Assembly (NCBI GenBank): GCA_963920575.1
Contig: OY986968.1
Location: 9,293,485 to 9,357,484, forward strand
Source: Narthecium ossifragum
Taxonomy: Eukaryota > Streptophyta > Magnoliopsida > Dioscoreales > Nartheciaceae
DNA: 64,000 bases
Direction: 5' to 3'
Shown: piece after piece, positions 11,598 through 22,875 of the stretch
How the letters are laid out: each line of letters starts with the position of its first letter
Position numbering within the stretch: position 1 is the first letter of the stretch
Program-made: the position numbers and the translations under genes
The notes under the pieces: generated by a model
Database searches by the model: none
Told to the model about the DNA's origin: nothing
Seen by the model: only the letters and a program-made list of their open reading frames with translations

Positions 11598-14500
11598 CAT
11601 TATGAGGCTAACATGCTTAAACATATGTAAAAGGTATAAAACTATAAAGAAAACCAGTACATACAAAGCCCCGCGGGCAAAAGCCATTGAAAACACCTTC
11701 CTGACACACAAAGCATTGGAAATGATCGATCTTCCTAGTGATGGGAAGGTTCCGTCCCTGTCAAGCCCAAGGTGATCGATCTTTCCTCCGAAAGGATCGA
11801 TCATCCTCGCGACAGAGACCTCATCCATGCCAGCCAAGGAAATGATCCATCATCCCCACCAGATGATCGATCATGCTCGGGCTAGGTATGACCAACCCAG
11901 AGTGATCAATCACTTCTCAAGAATGATCGATCCTTCTGGGTTCTCCGGTGACCGACCGGCGAGAAATACTGTCGGAAAACTCTACCAAACCCAACAAAAC
12001 CTTGGGATCTTGTAGTACGAAGGACCACGAGTACAAAATTGGTACTTGCACCGAAAACCAAGAACCATGCAACAAGATCTACTCAAACAAAACACATGCA
12101 AGCTCAAAACTCAAAAAAATCGGAAAGACAAGTAGGTAGCATCCCTACCTAAACTAGAGCAGCTTCAATCCCAGCTGCTGAGCCAAAGATCGCCCTCAAC
12201 CTCTTCCAAATCTAGCCAGATCTGAGCTTATGAACGGTGGATTTTGAAAGAGATTAAAGAAGGGGGTCGCGTCCATTTTATAGACGGACGAACCGACTTA
12301 TAAATGATTGTCGATCTTTCATGACGATGCAGTTTGACTTCCGGGCACTAAATGATCGATCCTTCTAGCAAGGAATGATCAATCATTTTGGTGCATAAAG
12401 CTAGTCTTGGGCTAGAACACAAGCCCAAGCCCAGATCTTTTGATCCCGGGTCCAACTGTCGCGCCCCGACCCGCGAAAGCCCAACCGGACCGGGACGTGA
12501 ACCAGAACCAAACAAACTGCGTAAAAATTTGGTGAGAGTTCCCTCTAACCTATTGGTCTCCCTAAGCAATTTAACAAACACATTCGGTTAACAATTCTAT
12601 AATTTACAAAAACCTCAAACTGAAGATTACAAATCCAAAATGCCATTCTACAAAATCTCGAATAGGGGAAATCATGTACAAATATTTATACACTCTCGTA
12701 GAAGGCTAACTATACAAGGGGACAAGAGCTGAAAGGAAAGATCACCACTCCACAAACTCCGCCAGGTGCCGCCGCACCACCGACCAACTGCCCGATAAGG
12801 GCCACCGAAGAGGAGCTAACGCATGCACCTATAAAACGTAGCCTGGGTAGGAATGAGCAACTAAATTCAGCAGGGAAACTACAATACGACACACAGAAGG
12901 AAGAGCGAAACGCAGCAATGTCATCCTCTAGCAAGGCCTGGGTGTATACATGGGCCCCATAACCCCACTGCGTGTACCTGAGGTCCACGGTCATGATTTT
13001 CTAGAAGAACTGGTCACATGACAGGTCACACTCAGTAAGCAGGAAACCAATACTGCTGACTCACAAGCAGGAAACCAGCACTGCTGGCAGGAAATGGCAC
13101 CACTGACTATGCACACCCTCTACTTAAGAGTCGTCATAACTGGACACCGGCTACACCTTAGAACCTGACTCGAGGCCGACACGACCTCTAAAAATCATCA
13201 ATCAACAAGTGTTCAAGTCATCTAGGCCTATCCTCAAAATCTACAGAACACAACCATTCAAACCTGAACCTAGCTACCCAACCCCGGTCCTAGGGCTAAA
13301 TCCGAGCTTCCAAGCCTCGGGACGGTGACCCACAGATCGCCCACGCCCTAACCTTATGCAACTAATGCACAACTAGATACATACTATCAACATACGCAGG
13401 AAAGTAGATAAGCATGCAACATATGTGACGATTAAATAAACAAGGTTTGGGCTCGATACCCTACCGGCCCGGGGTGGTGAACAGTAAAACAGGTCAAGGA
13501 GCTGCTACAGTGGTAGCCCCACCAACTACAGCCAGCCCGCCAAAAGACATCATATTACGGGAAGCAACCCCGGCAAACAAGACTAACAGTACAACTTACT
13601 ATCTATATATCCCGGGAGTCCTCACTCTCCCGGTTCACCACTACCCCTCATTATGGGGCTAACATGGTCAAGGATATGTACCAGTTTATAAAGCGTTAAA
13701 GAAAAACCGCATACGCGAAGCCCCACAGGCAAAAACTAGTGAAAACACTTCTCTGTCACCCAAAGGATCGATCATCTCCAAAGTGAATAATCAATCTTCC
13801 TAGTGATAGGAAGGTTCCGTCCCTGTCAAGCCCAAGGTGATCGATCCTTCCTCTGAAAGGATCGATCATCCTCGCGATAGAGACCTCACCCATGCAAGCC
13901 AAGGCGAAGTGATCGATCATCCTCACCGTATTATCGATCCTTCTCGGGCTAAGCATGATGCACCAAGAGTGATCGATCCTTCCTCAACAAGGATCGATCC
14001 TGTTGGGTTCTCCGGCAACCGGACGAAGAGAAATACCGTCGAAAAATTCTATCAAATCCCATAAAACCTTGGAATCTGGTAGTACGAAGGACCACGAGTC
14101 CAAAACCAGTAAGTATGCCAAAAACCAACGAGCATGTAGATTAACTCAAACCAAACACAACCAAGCTCAAACCTCACAAAACTGGAAAGCAAGTAGGTAA
14201 GAATCCCTACCTAGACTAGCGCAACTTCAATCCCATCTGCAACGCCAAAGATCGCACTCAACCTCTTCCAAATCCAGCCAGCTCTGAGCTCAGGGATGGC
14301 GGATTTGAAAAGGATTGAAGAAGAAGGTCGCGTCCGTTTTATAGACAGACGAACCGACTTATGAATGATCGATCATCCCTCAAGAATGATCGATCCTTCA
14401 TGATGATGCAAGACTTTCTGCCACCAAATAATCGATCCTCTCAGCGAGGAATGATCGATATTCACTAAATGATTGATCCTTCTAGCAAGGAATGATCGAT

Positions 14501-14993
14501 CATCTAGGTGCAGAAAGTTAGACTTGAGCTAGAACACAAGCCCAAGACCGGATCTTTCAATCCCGGGTCCACCTAACCGTTCTAAACAGACATTATCACA
14601 AACACTGTCAGTGTGTGAACACGCGGGTGTGAAACAAATCGACAAGGCGTAATTTACCAAATTGCCCTTGCGGTCCAAGAAACAATGCGATCCACCGAAT
14701 CGCGCGCTCGACGCGAAACAAGGAAACGAGCTACGGGCCCAACCCAGGAATAGAGGGGCAGGTCCTCACACCAACTAACCGTTATAAACAAATATTACCA
14801 AAGACCAAAGACATGTTCAGTGTGTGCACACGCGGATGTGAAAACAAATTGACAAGGCGTAATTTACCAAATTGGCCTTACGACCCAAGAAACAATACGA
14901 TCTACCGGATCGCGCACTCGACGTGAAACAAGCAAGCGAGTCACGGGTCCGACCCAGATGGTCGACTCAGGAGTAGAGGGACAGGTCCTCACA
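11598..14993 (-). mobile_element. Truncated F1 LTR interrupted by a second F1 LTR
   Basis: Pieces 11598-12451 and 14776-14993 join into one F1 LTR in minus orientation, ending ACAGGTCCTCACA at 14993. The first piece starts at ATTATGAGGCTAACATG, which matches position 13651 of the inner LTR, so about 1.2 kb of this LTR's own beginning is missing and abuts the Athila integrase. It contains GATCGATC clusters (about 11720-11945). On the right it abuts the plant-mobile-domain pseudogene. Confidence 0.8.
12457..14770 (-). mobile_element. Solo LTR, family F1, TSD CCAAC
   Basis: A 2314-bp LTR starts TGTCGCGCCCCGACCCG and ends GGCAGGTCCTCACA. The target duplication CCAAC is perfect (12452-12456 and 14771-14775), inside the outer F1 LTR. 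Its GATCGATC clusters are at about 13765-14010 and 14365-14510. Two F1 LTRs of slightly different sequence are thus nested one in the other. Confidence 0.9.
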
Positions 14994-16900
14994 GCCTTGG
15001 TAGATTGTGGACGAGCGTCAGATAGACTTACTTCGGCGTTCGTGGTTTTATGTTGTCAGTAGACTGCTGCTGATTCGGCTTGATCGATGTTTGATCATAG
15101 CGCTAGTGGAACGATGGCGACCAGAGACTACTACTTTCCACTTGCGCCACAGAGAGATGACGATCACATTTCAGGATGTTGGGATACTTATGGGTTTACC
15201 TATTGATGGCCTGGTAGTTGCTGAAAGCACGTTAGGCATTTGGCATGACATATGCTTGGAGTTGCTCGGTGTTGTGCCCGCAGAGGGCCGACCGACTATG
15301 CTTGAGTTGTTGTCGCTACGCGCTACTTTCGGACATATTGGACCAGATGCCACGGATCTACTTATATATCAGGCTACGCGTGCATACATCTTATATGTGT
15401 TGGGTTGTGTAGTACTACCTAACACGAGTGGCTCCATGGTAAGTACAATTGCCTATTTATATTTTATGTATCGATCTATTGGATCAACTAGCATTGTCTT
15501 TCAATTGTAGGTACATATGAAGTACCTACCTTTGTTACATGACTTTGACATATGTCGACAGTATGCTTGGGGGGCGGCGTGCCTAGCACATCTCTTTCGG
15601 GAGCTATGTAAAGCTTCACAAAAAGAAAAGCATAAGATCCCTGGGTGCCTTTACCTATTATAGGTGATTTATCATTTATATATTATATATAGTTGCTTTA
15701 AATATTTTATATTATACCTAATATGGAGTTGTTTTCACAGGTATGGTCATGGGAGCACCTCCATTTAGGACGGCCTGAACTAATGCCACGACGACCACTA
15801 GCTACCCAAGAGCAAAATGAGGAGCGTGATTTGCATATCCTTAAAGGCCTCCTAGAAATTCACTATGAACTCTTGATTTTTTTAAAATATTTTTTAAAGT
15901 TTTGTTAGCATTAGCATCTAACTATTTATGTACAATCTAGGTGGACAGCACCACACAGCAGTAGAGGGAACCCACATGGTCGTTACTTAGCCTACTACCG
16001 AGAGCAGTTGGATAGGCAGTTGTCATCTGAGGTATTATTGCTCACGATCCAAGATTTTGTTACCTACTTTAATGTTGATGTGATCTAACCGAGTTCGTAT
16101 TTTAAACTTATAGATTATATGGTATCAATACACACCACAGCGTCTAGCACAATTACCGGCCCTTTGTATCACGGGGTTTGCTATCTAGAGGAGTCATGTG
16201 CCGCTCATATGCTTTGATGTTGTGGAGATGCACCATGCACTACGGGTGATATGGTAGTTTGGCCTGTGACAAGAGATACTGCCCTCGATGACAGAGAGAC
16301 TATCGCATGCAAGCCGTCGGGGAAATGTTACTGCGAACTGGGTCACTACGCATCACCAGTATATCACCCAATGGGAGGAGCAGCACCAAAAGATCATTGA
16401 CGGTGCAGTGGACGATGGTGAGGATCAGGCGTCATATTTGCAGTGGTACTGGGGGATCACCAGGCGGTATATCAGTAGGCCTAGATTGGAGGACATGATG
16501 GCCTATCAGTCGAACATACGCATGCTACGGAAGCTGGTAAATATAATTTGTTCGTTAGTAATAAATTCTTCTATTGTGTTAATCTAACCAAACTTTCTTA
16601 ACTTGCCACTAATAATATGACACCGCCGAGGAGAATTACATGATGTGCCGCGACCATTCTGGAGAGGAGCTCGCCGATCATTTTACACCGGTATTTTACT
16701 CTATGATGGAGGATTTGCGGATTTGTGAATTTGCGACATAGCTCCTGTCAATTCACAACAGTCGCAGCAGACTATTAGGCAAACTACTTCCTATGACATG
16801 CCGATGTCTCATATGCCATCATCATATTCAGTCATGGGCACGACAGAGGAGGATCAGAGGATTCGGAGGGACATGTTGAGCATGATGTCGGTGTCGATGC
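14994..16900 (+). pseudogene. Plant mobile domain (PMD) gene, truncated and decayed
   Basis: Exons of a PMD protein (MAIL1 / phosphatase-7-long-form-like family, often found in transposons) are visible. Exon to 15438 gives ALVERWRPETTTFHL and FQDVGILMGLPIDG. Exon 15511-15663 gives YAWGAACLAHLFRELCKAS and ends in TAG where a Gln codon is expected. Exon from 15741 gives VWSWEHLHLGRP. Exon 15941-16031 gives RYLAYYREQL. Exon from 16113 gives IWYQYTPQRLAQLPALC and later QYITQWEEQHQKI, with at least two stops between. Splice sites are normal AG/GT. The 5' end is lost at the LTR boundary 14993. The family is thought to act in silencing and genome stability, but this copy cannot be functional. Confidence 0.82.
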
Positions 16901-17194
16901 TATGATGGAGGGAGAGAGGGCTGGACCGTCAAGGTGGAAGAAGATGGCAGTGAAGAAGAAGCAAAAAATTTGGAGGTTGTGATAGTCTTTCGTTTAGAGA
17001 TGTTACAGATGTTTGATATAAATGGTTTTGATTTCTTTAAAAATTTTGTTTAGATGTGAATGGGGTGGGTGTAATGTATTGGGTACGTATGAAAATTGGG
17101 GTGAATGTTTGGTTTGTGATCTTTAATTTTCAAACATTGTGTGGTTGAATGTTTGTACACAGAGTAGCAAAAAAAACAAAAGCGTTGCTCTCCT

Positions 17195-17440
17195 GTTGGT
17201 TCTCTACTAAGACGTAAGTCTTAGTAGAGAATCAAAAACTTCGTTCTCCAGTGAAGACGTAACTTGAACTTACTACTTCAATAAAGATGTAACTTAGAAC
17301 CACGTCTTAATAAGACTCACATTCTCTTCTCTTTACTTGGTCACGTGGCTTGGCATAACAGTCAAAGACGTAACTCAAAGCTACGTCTTCAATATGAACA
17401 CGTAACTTGGAGTTACGTCTTCATTGACAGAATTAAAAAA
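17195..17440. repeat. Cluster of palindromes with AAGACGTAACT core
   Basis: A perfect palindrome with 14-bp arms and a 4-base loop sits at about 17201-17232 (TTCTCTACTAAGAC / GTCTTAGTAGAGAA). Downstream, AAGACGTAACT or its complement AGTTACGTCTT recurs about seven times up to 17440, several times as facing pairs (for example AGACGTAACTCAAAGC then TACGTCTT). This could be the subterminal repeat zone of a transposon that carried the PMD gene. Confidence 0.7.
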
Positions 17441-17539
17441 AATGAAAGGACACGCCAGCATGGCGCTGACGTGGCCAAACGAGGCATATCTTCATCAATA
17501 CTTTCTCCATAGGTATATATTACTAATATTTTATTAAAA

Positions 17540-17789
17540 TAATATAATTTTAAAAAAATTTCCTTTTTATATATTGCCACCTACATTTTAGTAATACTGC
17601 ATAAAATTACCTCTTTTATCGATCATTACAAAAAACTATCTTCTTTATCAAATAAACTCAAAAAAAACTACTTACCGTCAATTTCCGTCAGCATGGGTCA
17701 CATTTTACCTCTAACCGTGATTAACTCAACCTTACCTGACATGTAAATGACCAAAACGGTCCTTACCATATATATATATATATATATAT
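17540..17789. repeat. Left arm of inverted repeat, ending in (AT)n
   Basis: CACCTACATTTTAG, ATAAAATTACCTC and TTATCGAT, followed by an A/C-rich segment with CCGTCA, match the reverse complement of 23600-23727. The arm ends in an (AT) run at 17768-17789. It is about 70-80% similar to the right arm over some 130 bases by eye. The two arms with AT centre look like the two halves of a foldback or MITE-type element. Confidence 0.6.
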
Positions 17790-17804
17790 GGCAATTATCC
17801 AGAT

Positions 17805-17843
17805 AGAACCGGTTCGCTGGGCTTATCCAGCGAACTCGGTTCT
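17805..17843. other. Hairpin near the left end of the gene-collage element
   Basis: AGAACCGGTTCGCTGG pairs with CCAGCGAACTCGGTTCT, with one bulged base and a 6-base loop. GC-rich stems of this size close to the 3' end are a Helitron hallmark. A second small stem (GTCCGAT/ATCGGAC) lies at about 17849-17866. Confidence 0.7.
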
Positions 17844-17866
17844 CGACCGTCCGATCCCATCGGACA

Positions 17867-18834
17867 GTCATGATGATTTCAGCCTACTTAACCCCCCCTC
17901 CCGACCTCCCCTATCCACTCGAGCCCGAGCCCCTCTCTGGCGTGCCCTAGACGTCGCCACCGCCGCCGACGCCTAGCCCACCTCGGCCTCCCTCGTGCCG
18001 GCCTCCCTCTCCGTCGCCCCGGCCTCCCTCTCCCTTGCGCCGGCCTCCGTCGCACCTCCACGGCCTGCCTCGCACCACCACGGTTTGTCTTTTCCCTTCT
18101 TCTCAATCTCTCTTTTCTTGTGTCTCTTTTCTATTGACGTTTTTAGATGATGAAGTGGTAGTTTTATGGGTTGGTTTGTTGGTGTATCTATCGATTTAGC
18201 AATCTAAAATCCCTTATTGGTAGATTTTATTTTGGATTCTTGAGCATCGGGTGCTGAAAAAATTGTCTCTGCCACTGCCTCTGCTTCTGGTTAACTTTCT
18301 TTCCTAATTTGTTCTTCACATTTTTATTTGCTTTTTTAAAAATCTAATTTTACGTTTTTTTAGGTATTCTATGATCTTGCTTGTCATTCAATGCCGCCGT
18401 GGCTCTGGAATAGGGTGAATATCTAACCCTCCGTGAGTGGCATTGATTTATAAGGAGCTTTCACTAGTTAAGGGTTATTATGAAATGGTGGTTAGTTTTG
18501 CTTCGGATATCCTACCACTAGATCTTACTATCACTAAGTATGGTAGTGGTACGGTGGTATTGATACTAGTATGCGAGTGAGCCCGAGATAAACAAAAACA
18601 CAAAATTTTGCAATTGATTTTGTTTTGTAGCCCTTTGGACTATTTGTGAGTTAGTTTTGGGTCTGACTGTCTAAGTACCCAAGGTAAACATTCGTCTTTT
18701 AGGTTCATAAAATTAAGTGAATTTGTAGTGAATGCTCATCAACTATCGTCTACCAGTTAAGGTGATGAACATACATACAGCTTTTATAAATCCTCAACAA
18801 TACTGACTGGAATTTGTGTGGGATATGTGTGCAG
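17867..18834. other. GC-rich leader-like block and unassigned sequence
   Basis: Bases 17890-18080 are C-rich with Pro/Arg-rich open frames on both strands and resemble a captured 5' leader or first exon of a plant gene, but no family is recognisable. Bases 18080-18830 are AT-rich and intron-like, ending in the acceptor TGTGTGCAG before the HPt fragment. I see no gene here. Confidence 0.35.
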
Positions 18835-18876
18835 GGGTTTCTGGATGAGCAGTTCACACAGCTCCAGGATGAGAAG
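18835..18876 (+). pseudogene. AHP: Fragment of histidine phosphotransfer protein (HPt)
   Basis: After a good acceptor (GTGTGCAG) the sequence encodes GFLDEQFTQLQDEK, the well conserved N-terminal region of plant HPt proteins (AHP/OHP), which relay phosphate in cytokinin signalling. The usual form has a few more residues between FTQLQ and QDE, so there is a small in-frame deletion. The sequence then runs into unrelated sequence and a stop near 18903. The phosphorylated histidine region is absent. It is a short exon scrap and cannot make an HPt protein. Confidence 0.65.
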
Positions 18877-18905
18877 GTCCAGATGTATAAGTGGTTCTTC
18901 TGCTA

Positions 18906-19706
18906 AAGATTGTGCAACATAGATTGTATAAGTGGTTATATGATCTAGTTTTGTACGAGACTAAAGTTATGTGCCCTTAGTACTACTTTTGATTGTACAA
19001 TTTAATGTTGAATGAAATGAAAGTCTTCAGTTGTGTAACTTATACATGCCGCCATGGCTTTCTGCTTACATTGTAACATTGCAAAAGAAAAAAAGGGTTT
19101 CTGGGTAGGATACCAGTGCATCTGAGTGAAGCAGTCTTAATTTCTCATGTACCAAATGGTTTATTGCCGGACAAAGGTTGCTTTCCTCACCACTGTGGTG
19201 GTGTTTGTGTTCAAAGGGAGGGGTAGTTTGTTTTATAGAAGACAGTAGGCTTGACATCATGATGGTGTGATTTGAGACGTTTTCGCATACACTGGATGCC
19301 TCCAACTTGTTGAGGAATCAATTTGCATAAGGTTTGTTCTTTGTTAGCATGAAATGCAAGTAACCTATGAGGCTGGGCTTTAAACTCATATGCAATAAAT
19401 TGCATTCTAATCAGAGCCCTTTTATCGGTTTCTATGGATGGTAATGTTAAGACCCAAAAAACCAATCTCAGTGCAAGGCTTTGAAACAATATGATTTGTA
19501 TAAAGTCTTTACATCCAATTTCTGCCAAACTTACATTTTAGCATTTAATTTCTCGAAAGGGAGAGAATAAATAGCTGAACATGTTCAGCTCAAAGTTACA
19601 GAGCTTTCTACAGCTTCGAAAAATGACATCTCACATTCTATACACGTCTAGAGAACCTTCAATCATACTAATCCAATTCAAACATTGTGACCATAAAAAG
19701 CTAAAC
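18906..19706. other. Unassigned sequence between HPt and kinase fragments
   Basis: Moderate AT content. Minus-strand open frames at 19066-19528 match nothing I recognise and have no clear splice structure. They may be captured untranslated or intron sequence. Confidence 0.3.
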
Positions 19707-19988
19707 TCAGATTATTGAAGGGTGCTCTATTGAGGAGTGTTCTTTGAGGCTAGTCATGTTGCCGAGTTCAACTTGCTGTAGCTCTATTTTCTGCAGGACC
19801 CCAGTGGCATCCCCCATCAGAGAGGCCATGGTGTCACCCCTCAATAAGCGAGGATTTCTCATTCTTGAGATAGCTTGAGTTATGTCAGTTATTGAAGGAT
19901 GCTTTCTTGGTAACTTATCCAAGCACCTGTATGCAATATTCGCCAGTTCTCTGACCTCTTTGGCTGACCTGCACCATGAATCTCTCAA
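19707..19988 (-). pseudogene. C-terminal fragment of a receptor-like kinase
   Basis: The frame gives KEVRELANIAYRCLDKLPRK, then HPSITDITQAISRM, then about 45 residues to a stop. This is the end of a protein kinase domain (final helices, with the position corresponding to the RP-S-M motif) and its short tail. The best family resemblance is to the CRLK-type calcium/calmodulin-regulated receptor-like kinases. Upstream kinase motifs (P-loop, HRD, DFG) are not in the window next to it; the neighbouring sequence on that side is intron-like and then an ARF piece. It is interpreted as a captured last exon. Confidence 0.6.
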
Positions 19989-20207
19989 TAAAATGGCATA
20001 TTATTTTGTGAAACCTACCTACATTGTCGGCCATTTAACAAACACACCGTAGACATACAATTAATATTAGCAAACACTATATCAGGAACTTTCAAATTGA
20101 AGGACACATGACCAAAATCAAAAAGCAACTTCAAAGCATCATCACTAGCAAAGGACTCCAACATTATTAACAAGGTCAGAACTGAGAACCAGAAAGGAAA
20201 TAGTGAC

Positions 20208-20340
20208 TACCGGGCTTAGAGGTTGCAAAGTCATTTGAGCATACACTTCATCTGTCTCTATATCAAGAAAGTTGACAGATCAGTTGAGGAGGCAAACTTG
20301 GATAGCTAGGATGTGGGAATCAACTTCCTTATTAGTTAGG
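20208..20340 (-). pseudogene. ARF: Fragment of an auxin response factor (ARF)
   Basis: Read on the minus strand the pieces TNKEVDSH, PSYPSLPPQLICQL and DIETDEVYAQMTLQPLSP follow one another, the hallmark start of the ARF DNA-binding region just before the B3 domain. One base is missing after the codon for His, which shifts the frame. About 20 bases encoding HNVTMHA are missing after ICQL, which shifts it again. The sequence ends at a possible donor (CCCG/GTAGTC). The B3 domain is absent. It cannot encode a working transcription factor. Confidence 0.75.
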
Positions 20341-20452
20341 GATGTGGGAATCAGTAACAGGTTCCCAACCACTGCTAAAAAGACAATCAACAACAAAAAA
20401 ATTATGAGGCAAGATGACTAAAGAACAACCGCATCCACCCAGTAAAACCCAA

Positions 20453-20652
20453 NNNNNNNNNNNNNNNNNNNNNNNNNNNNNNNNNNNNNNNNNNNNNNNN
20501 NNNNNNNNNNNNNNNNNNNNNNNNNNNNNNNNNNNNNNNNNNNNNNNNNNNNNNNNNNNNNNNNNNNNNNNNNNNNNNNNNNNNNNNNNNNNNNNNNNNN
20601 NNNNNNNNNNNNNNNNNNNNNNNNNNNNNNNNNNNNNNNNNNNNNNNNNNNN
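20453..20652. other. Assembly gap, 200 N
   Basis: A run of 200 N, a conventional scaffold gap of possibly arbitrary size. It lies inside the gene-collage region between the ARF and LAX fragments, so the order of pieces there depends on the scaffold join. Confidence 0.99.
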
Positions 20653-20844
20653 AAGGAAAAAAAGAACAGCAGAGATGCCAAGAAATGAAAATCCATCAAA
20701 ATATCTAATTTCGTGCAAATCTTCGGGGAAATATAGAGTGCTGTGATTACTCTAGAGTGTCCTTTCCCAACTCTCCATTCATACTGGACTGAAGCAATGA
20801 CAGTAGCACTGAGCTCACAATCACTGGACTAAACTCAGACTTGC

Positions 20845-20928
20845 TCACCCCTTGCAAGCCACCTCCTCTTCCTCTACTTGCTCCAACAATTCTTCAAGTT
20901 CAGCTTCCGTGAGGCCTTCTAGCCTCTT
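20845..20928 (-). other. Orphan terminal exon, acidic, family unknown
   Basis: After the acceptor TTTCTTGCAG, 27 codons run to a stop: KRLEGLTEAELEELL, then an acidic run and ACKG. The clean acceptor, biased composition and stop suggest a real last exon of some protein, perhaps a fifth captured piece. I do not recognise the family. Confidence 0.35.
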
Positions 20929-21107
20929 CTGCAAGAAAGATGACATAAAAATATGAAAAATGTCATTCTATAACCTTTTTGTGTCACAATCATAAAAATA
21001 TGATCTCTCTGCAGTCCCAAATCCAAGAACTTAAGTTAAAACTTCTAGAGGTGTAAAAAAAACGTAGTTTATATATAATAGCAATATCTTATCTCACACT
21101 ATGACAG

Positions 21108-21684
21108 CATGGCCTCCAAAGGTGTAAAGAATGTTGGTGGCTCCAGTGAAATACAGAACCATCTTGGTTGGACCTGAGTGCTTTACTCCTTCAACCTTGA
21201 AAACATTAAAGAGAAGGCTAAGTATAGCAGTTAAAGATACATACTACAGTACTTTTACAGGGATCAATGATATTTTTGCAAATATAGACTTAATTACCTG
21301 GCCATAAAAATCAAAGAGGCAGTTGTGAGATACCATGCCAGTATAAGTGATCATCAAGAGGCCTAGGAAAGACCAGATCATGTAGTTATGGAATGAGGGT
21401 ATGAAGACAGTTGTGGCACAACAGGCCCCAAATATGTATGCCCAATTTCTCTCATCAAGGTTGTCATTGATGTAGGAAATGTTGCTGCACATTAGAGATA
21501 ACAAAAAAAAGAATATATGAACACATATCAATTGCATAACACCTAGCTATTATAGATTTCCAGTGACCCACCTTGCACATGCAATCAGTTGGATTACTGA
21601 TCCAAAGAGAAGGAAAGTGCAGTTGAAGAAGAGCCCCGCATTTCTCCAGTGCTTCCCCAGGAGCCCATCAAGGACTTCAAACCA
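21108..21684 (-). pseudogene. LAX: Three exons of an AUX1/LAX auxin influx carrier
   Basis: Exon 21572-21684 encodes WFEVLDGLLGKHWRNAG through FGSVIQLIACA. Exon 21298-21484 encodes NLDERNWAYIFGACCAT and IPSFHNYMIWSFLGL. Exon 21108-21195 encodes VEGVKHSGPTK and TGATNILYTFGGHAV. All three are consecutive internal exons of the AUX1/LAX proton-driven auxin permease, with normal splice sites. Near the end of the middle exon a +1 and then a +2 insertion replace the conserved AWYL…HGQ segment with out-of-frame residues. The exons for the N-terminus and the rest of the transmembrane domain are absent. It is a captured internal block of the gene. Confidence 0.85.
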
Positions 21685-22535
21685 CTGTATTAGGATTTAG
21701 CAAGATAAGATCTAATAAGCAAGGATATAGAACATGAGAAAGACACCTAGTCATGCATCTTTTATCTCTTCAAATCATTCTTAATATCCAAATTAAAGCA
21801 ATTGGCCATGTGGGAGTTGTTTCATAAAGATTGACAAAACTTCATATTCTCGCAATTGATTAGCTCAAACTCTACAGGCTGAACGATATCACCTGGTTAA
21901 TGACATGCACGCATTATATCATAATAGATTAAGAAATTTGCAGACAGAAGTGTCCAATCATCTTTCCAATCATCTTAAAGGCCCCGTGCTCTCTCCTACA
22001 GAATGATCAATACACAGAAAAAAAAGGCAGTCAAAACTGTGCTCTCAATAAATCACTATCTTGCAAGAAAGTGACAATTCGCTATCTCAATGTAAGTGCT
22101 GGCATGAATCCAACTGTAACACAAAGCATTAGCAAGGATTGAATATATATGATCACGGTTTTCTTGAATAAAGAAGGGGCAAGGATTGAATAAAGGAGGA
22201 GATGGGGTTGGTTTCATTGCTGAGAACTAACATGATACTACTATCGCATAGCAACATCTAAATCAATAAAAACCATACACAAAACAAAATATACCCCGAA
22301 AACCTAAAACCTTAAAACAATAGGCACCAAAATATACCATACCAAAGCCATGTCAAAAAATAAATTTAATTGGAGAATAGATTGGAAGGAGCAAAAAAGA
22401 TAGGCGATTATCAAATACCCTCGGCCATACGCGAAGAAAAGCAAAGGAAACATCCAAAGAGATGCAGAAAAACAAATTTCCTAACCTTTCCAAGATAGAA
22501 CCAGTGCGTTTCTTCTCCCCTGATCGAGTGGCCGA

Positions 22536-22875
22536 CGACGGGTTGGGCGAGCAGCTACTCTCCGAGCGAGGTCTCTGTAAGGGAAGAGAGAGTGAGAGAG
22601 GGGGGTGAGAGATGGGAGATGTCATGGCTTGCAGGGATGAGCTCTACCTGGAGGGGAACAGGCTCAAAATCTAGACATTTTCTTTCTGGATTTGGTGGTG
22701 ATTTTCGACGGGTTGGGCGAGCAGCTACTCTCCGAGCGAGGTCTCTGTAAGGGAAGAGAGAGTGAGAGAGGGGGGTGAGAGATGGGAGATGTCATGGCTT
22801 GCAGGGATGAGCTCTACCTGGAGGGGAACAGGCTCAAAATCTAGACATTTTCTTTCTGGATTTGGTGGTGATTTT
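22536..22875. repeat. Exact 170-bp tandem duplication
   Basis: Two copies, 22536-22705 and 22706-22875, appear identical base for base. Each starts CGACGGGTTGGGCGAGC and ends GGTGGTGATTTT. The unit contains GA-rich leader-like sequence. Either a very recent duplication or an assembly stutter near a gap. Confidence 0.9.
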
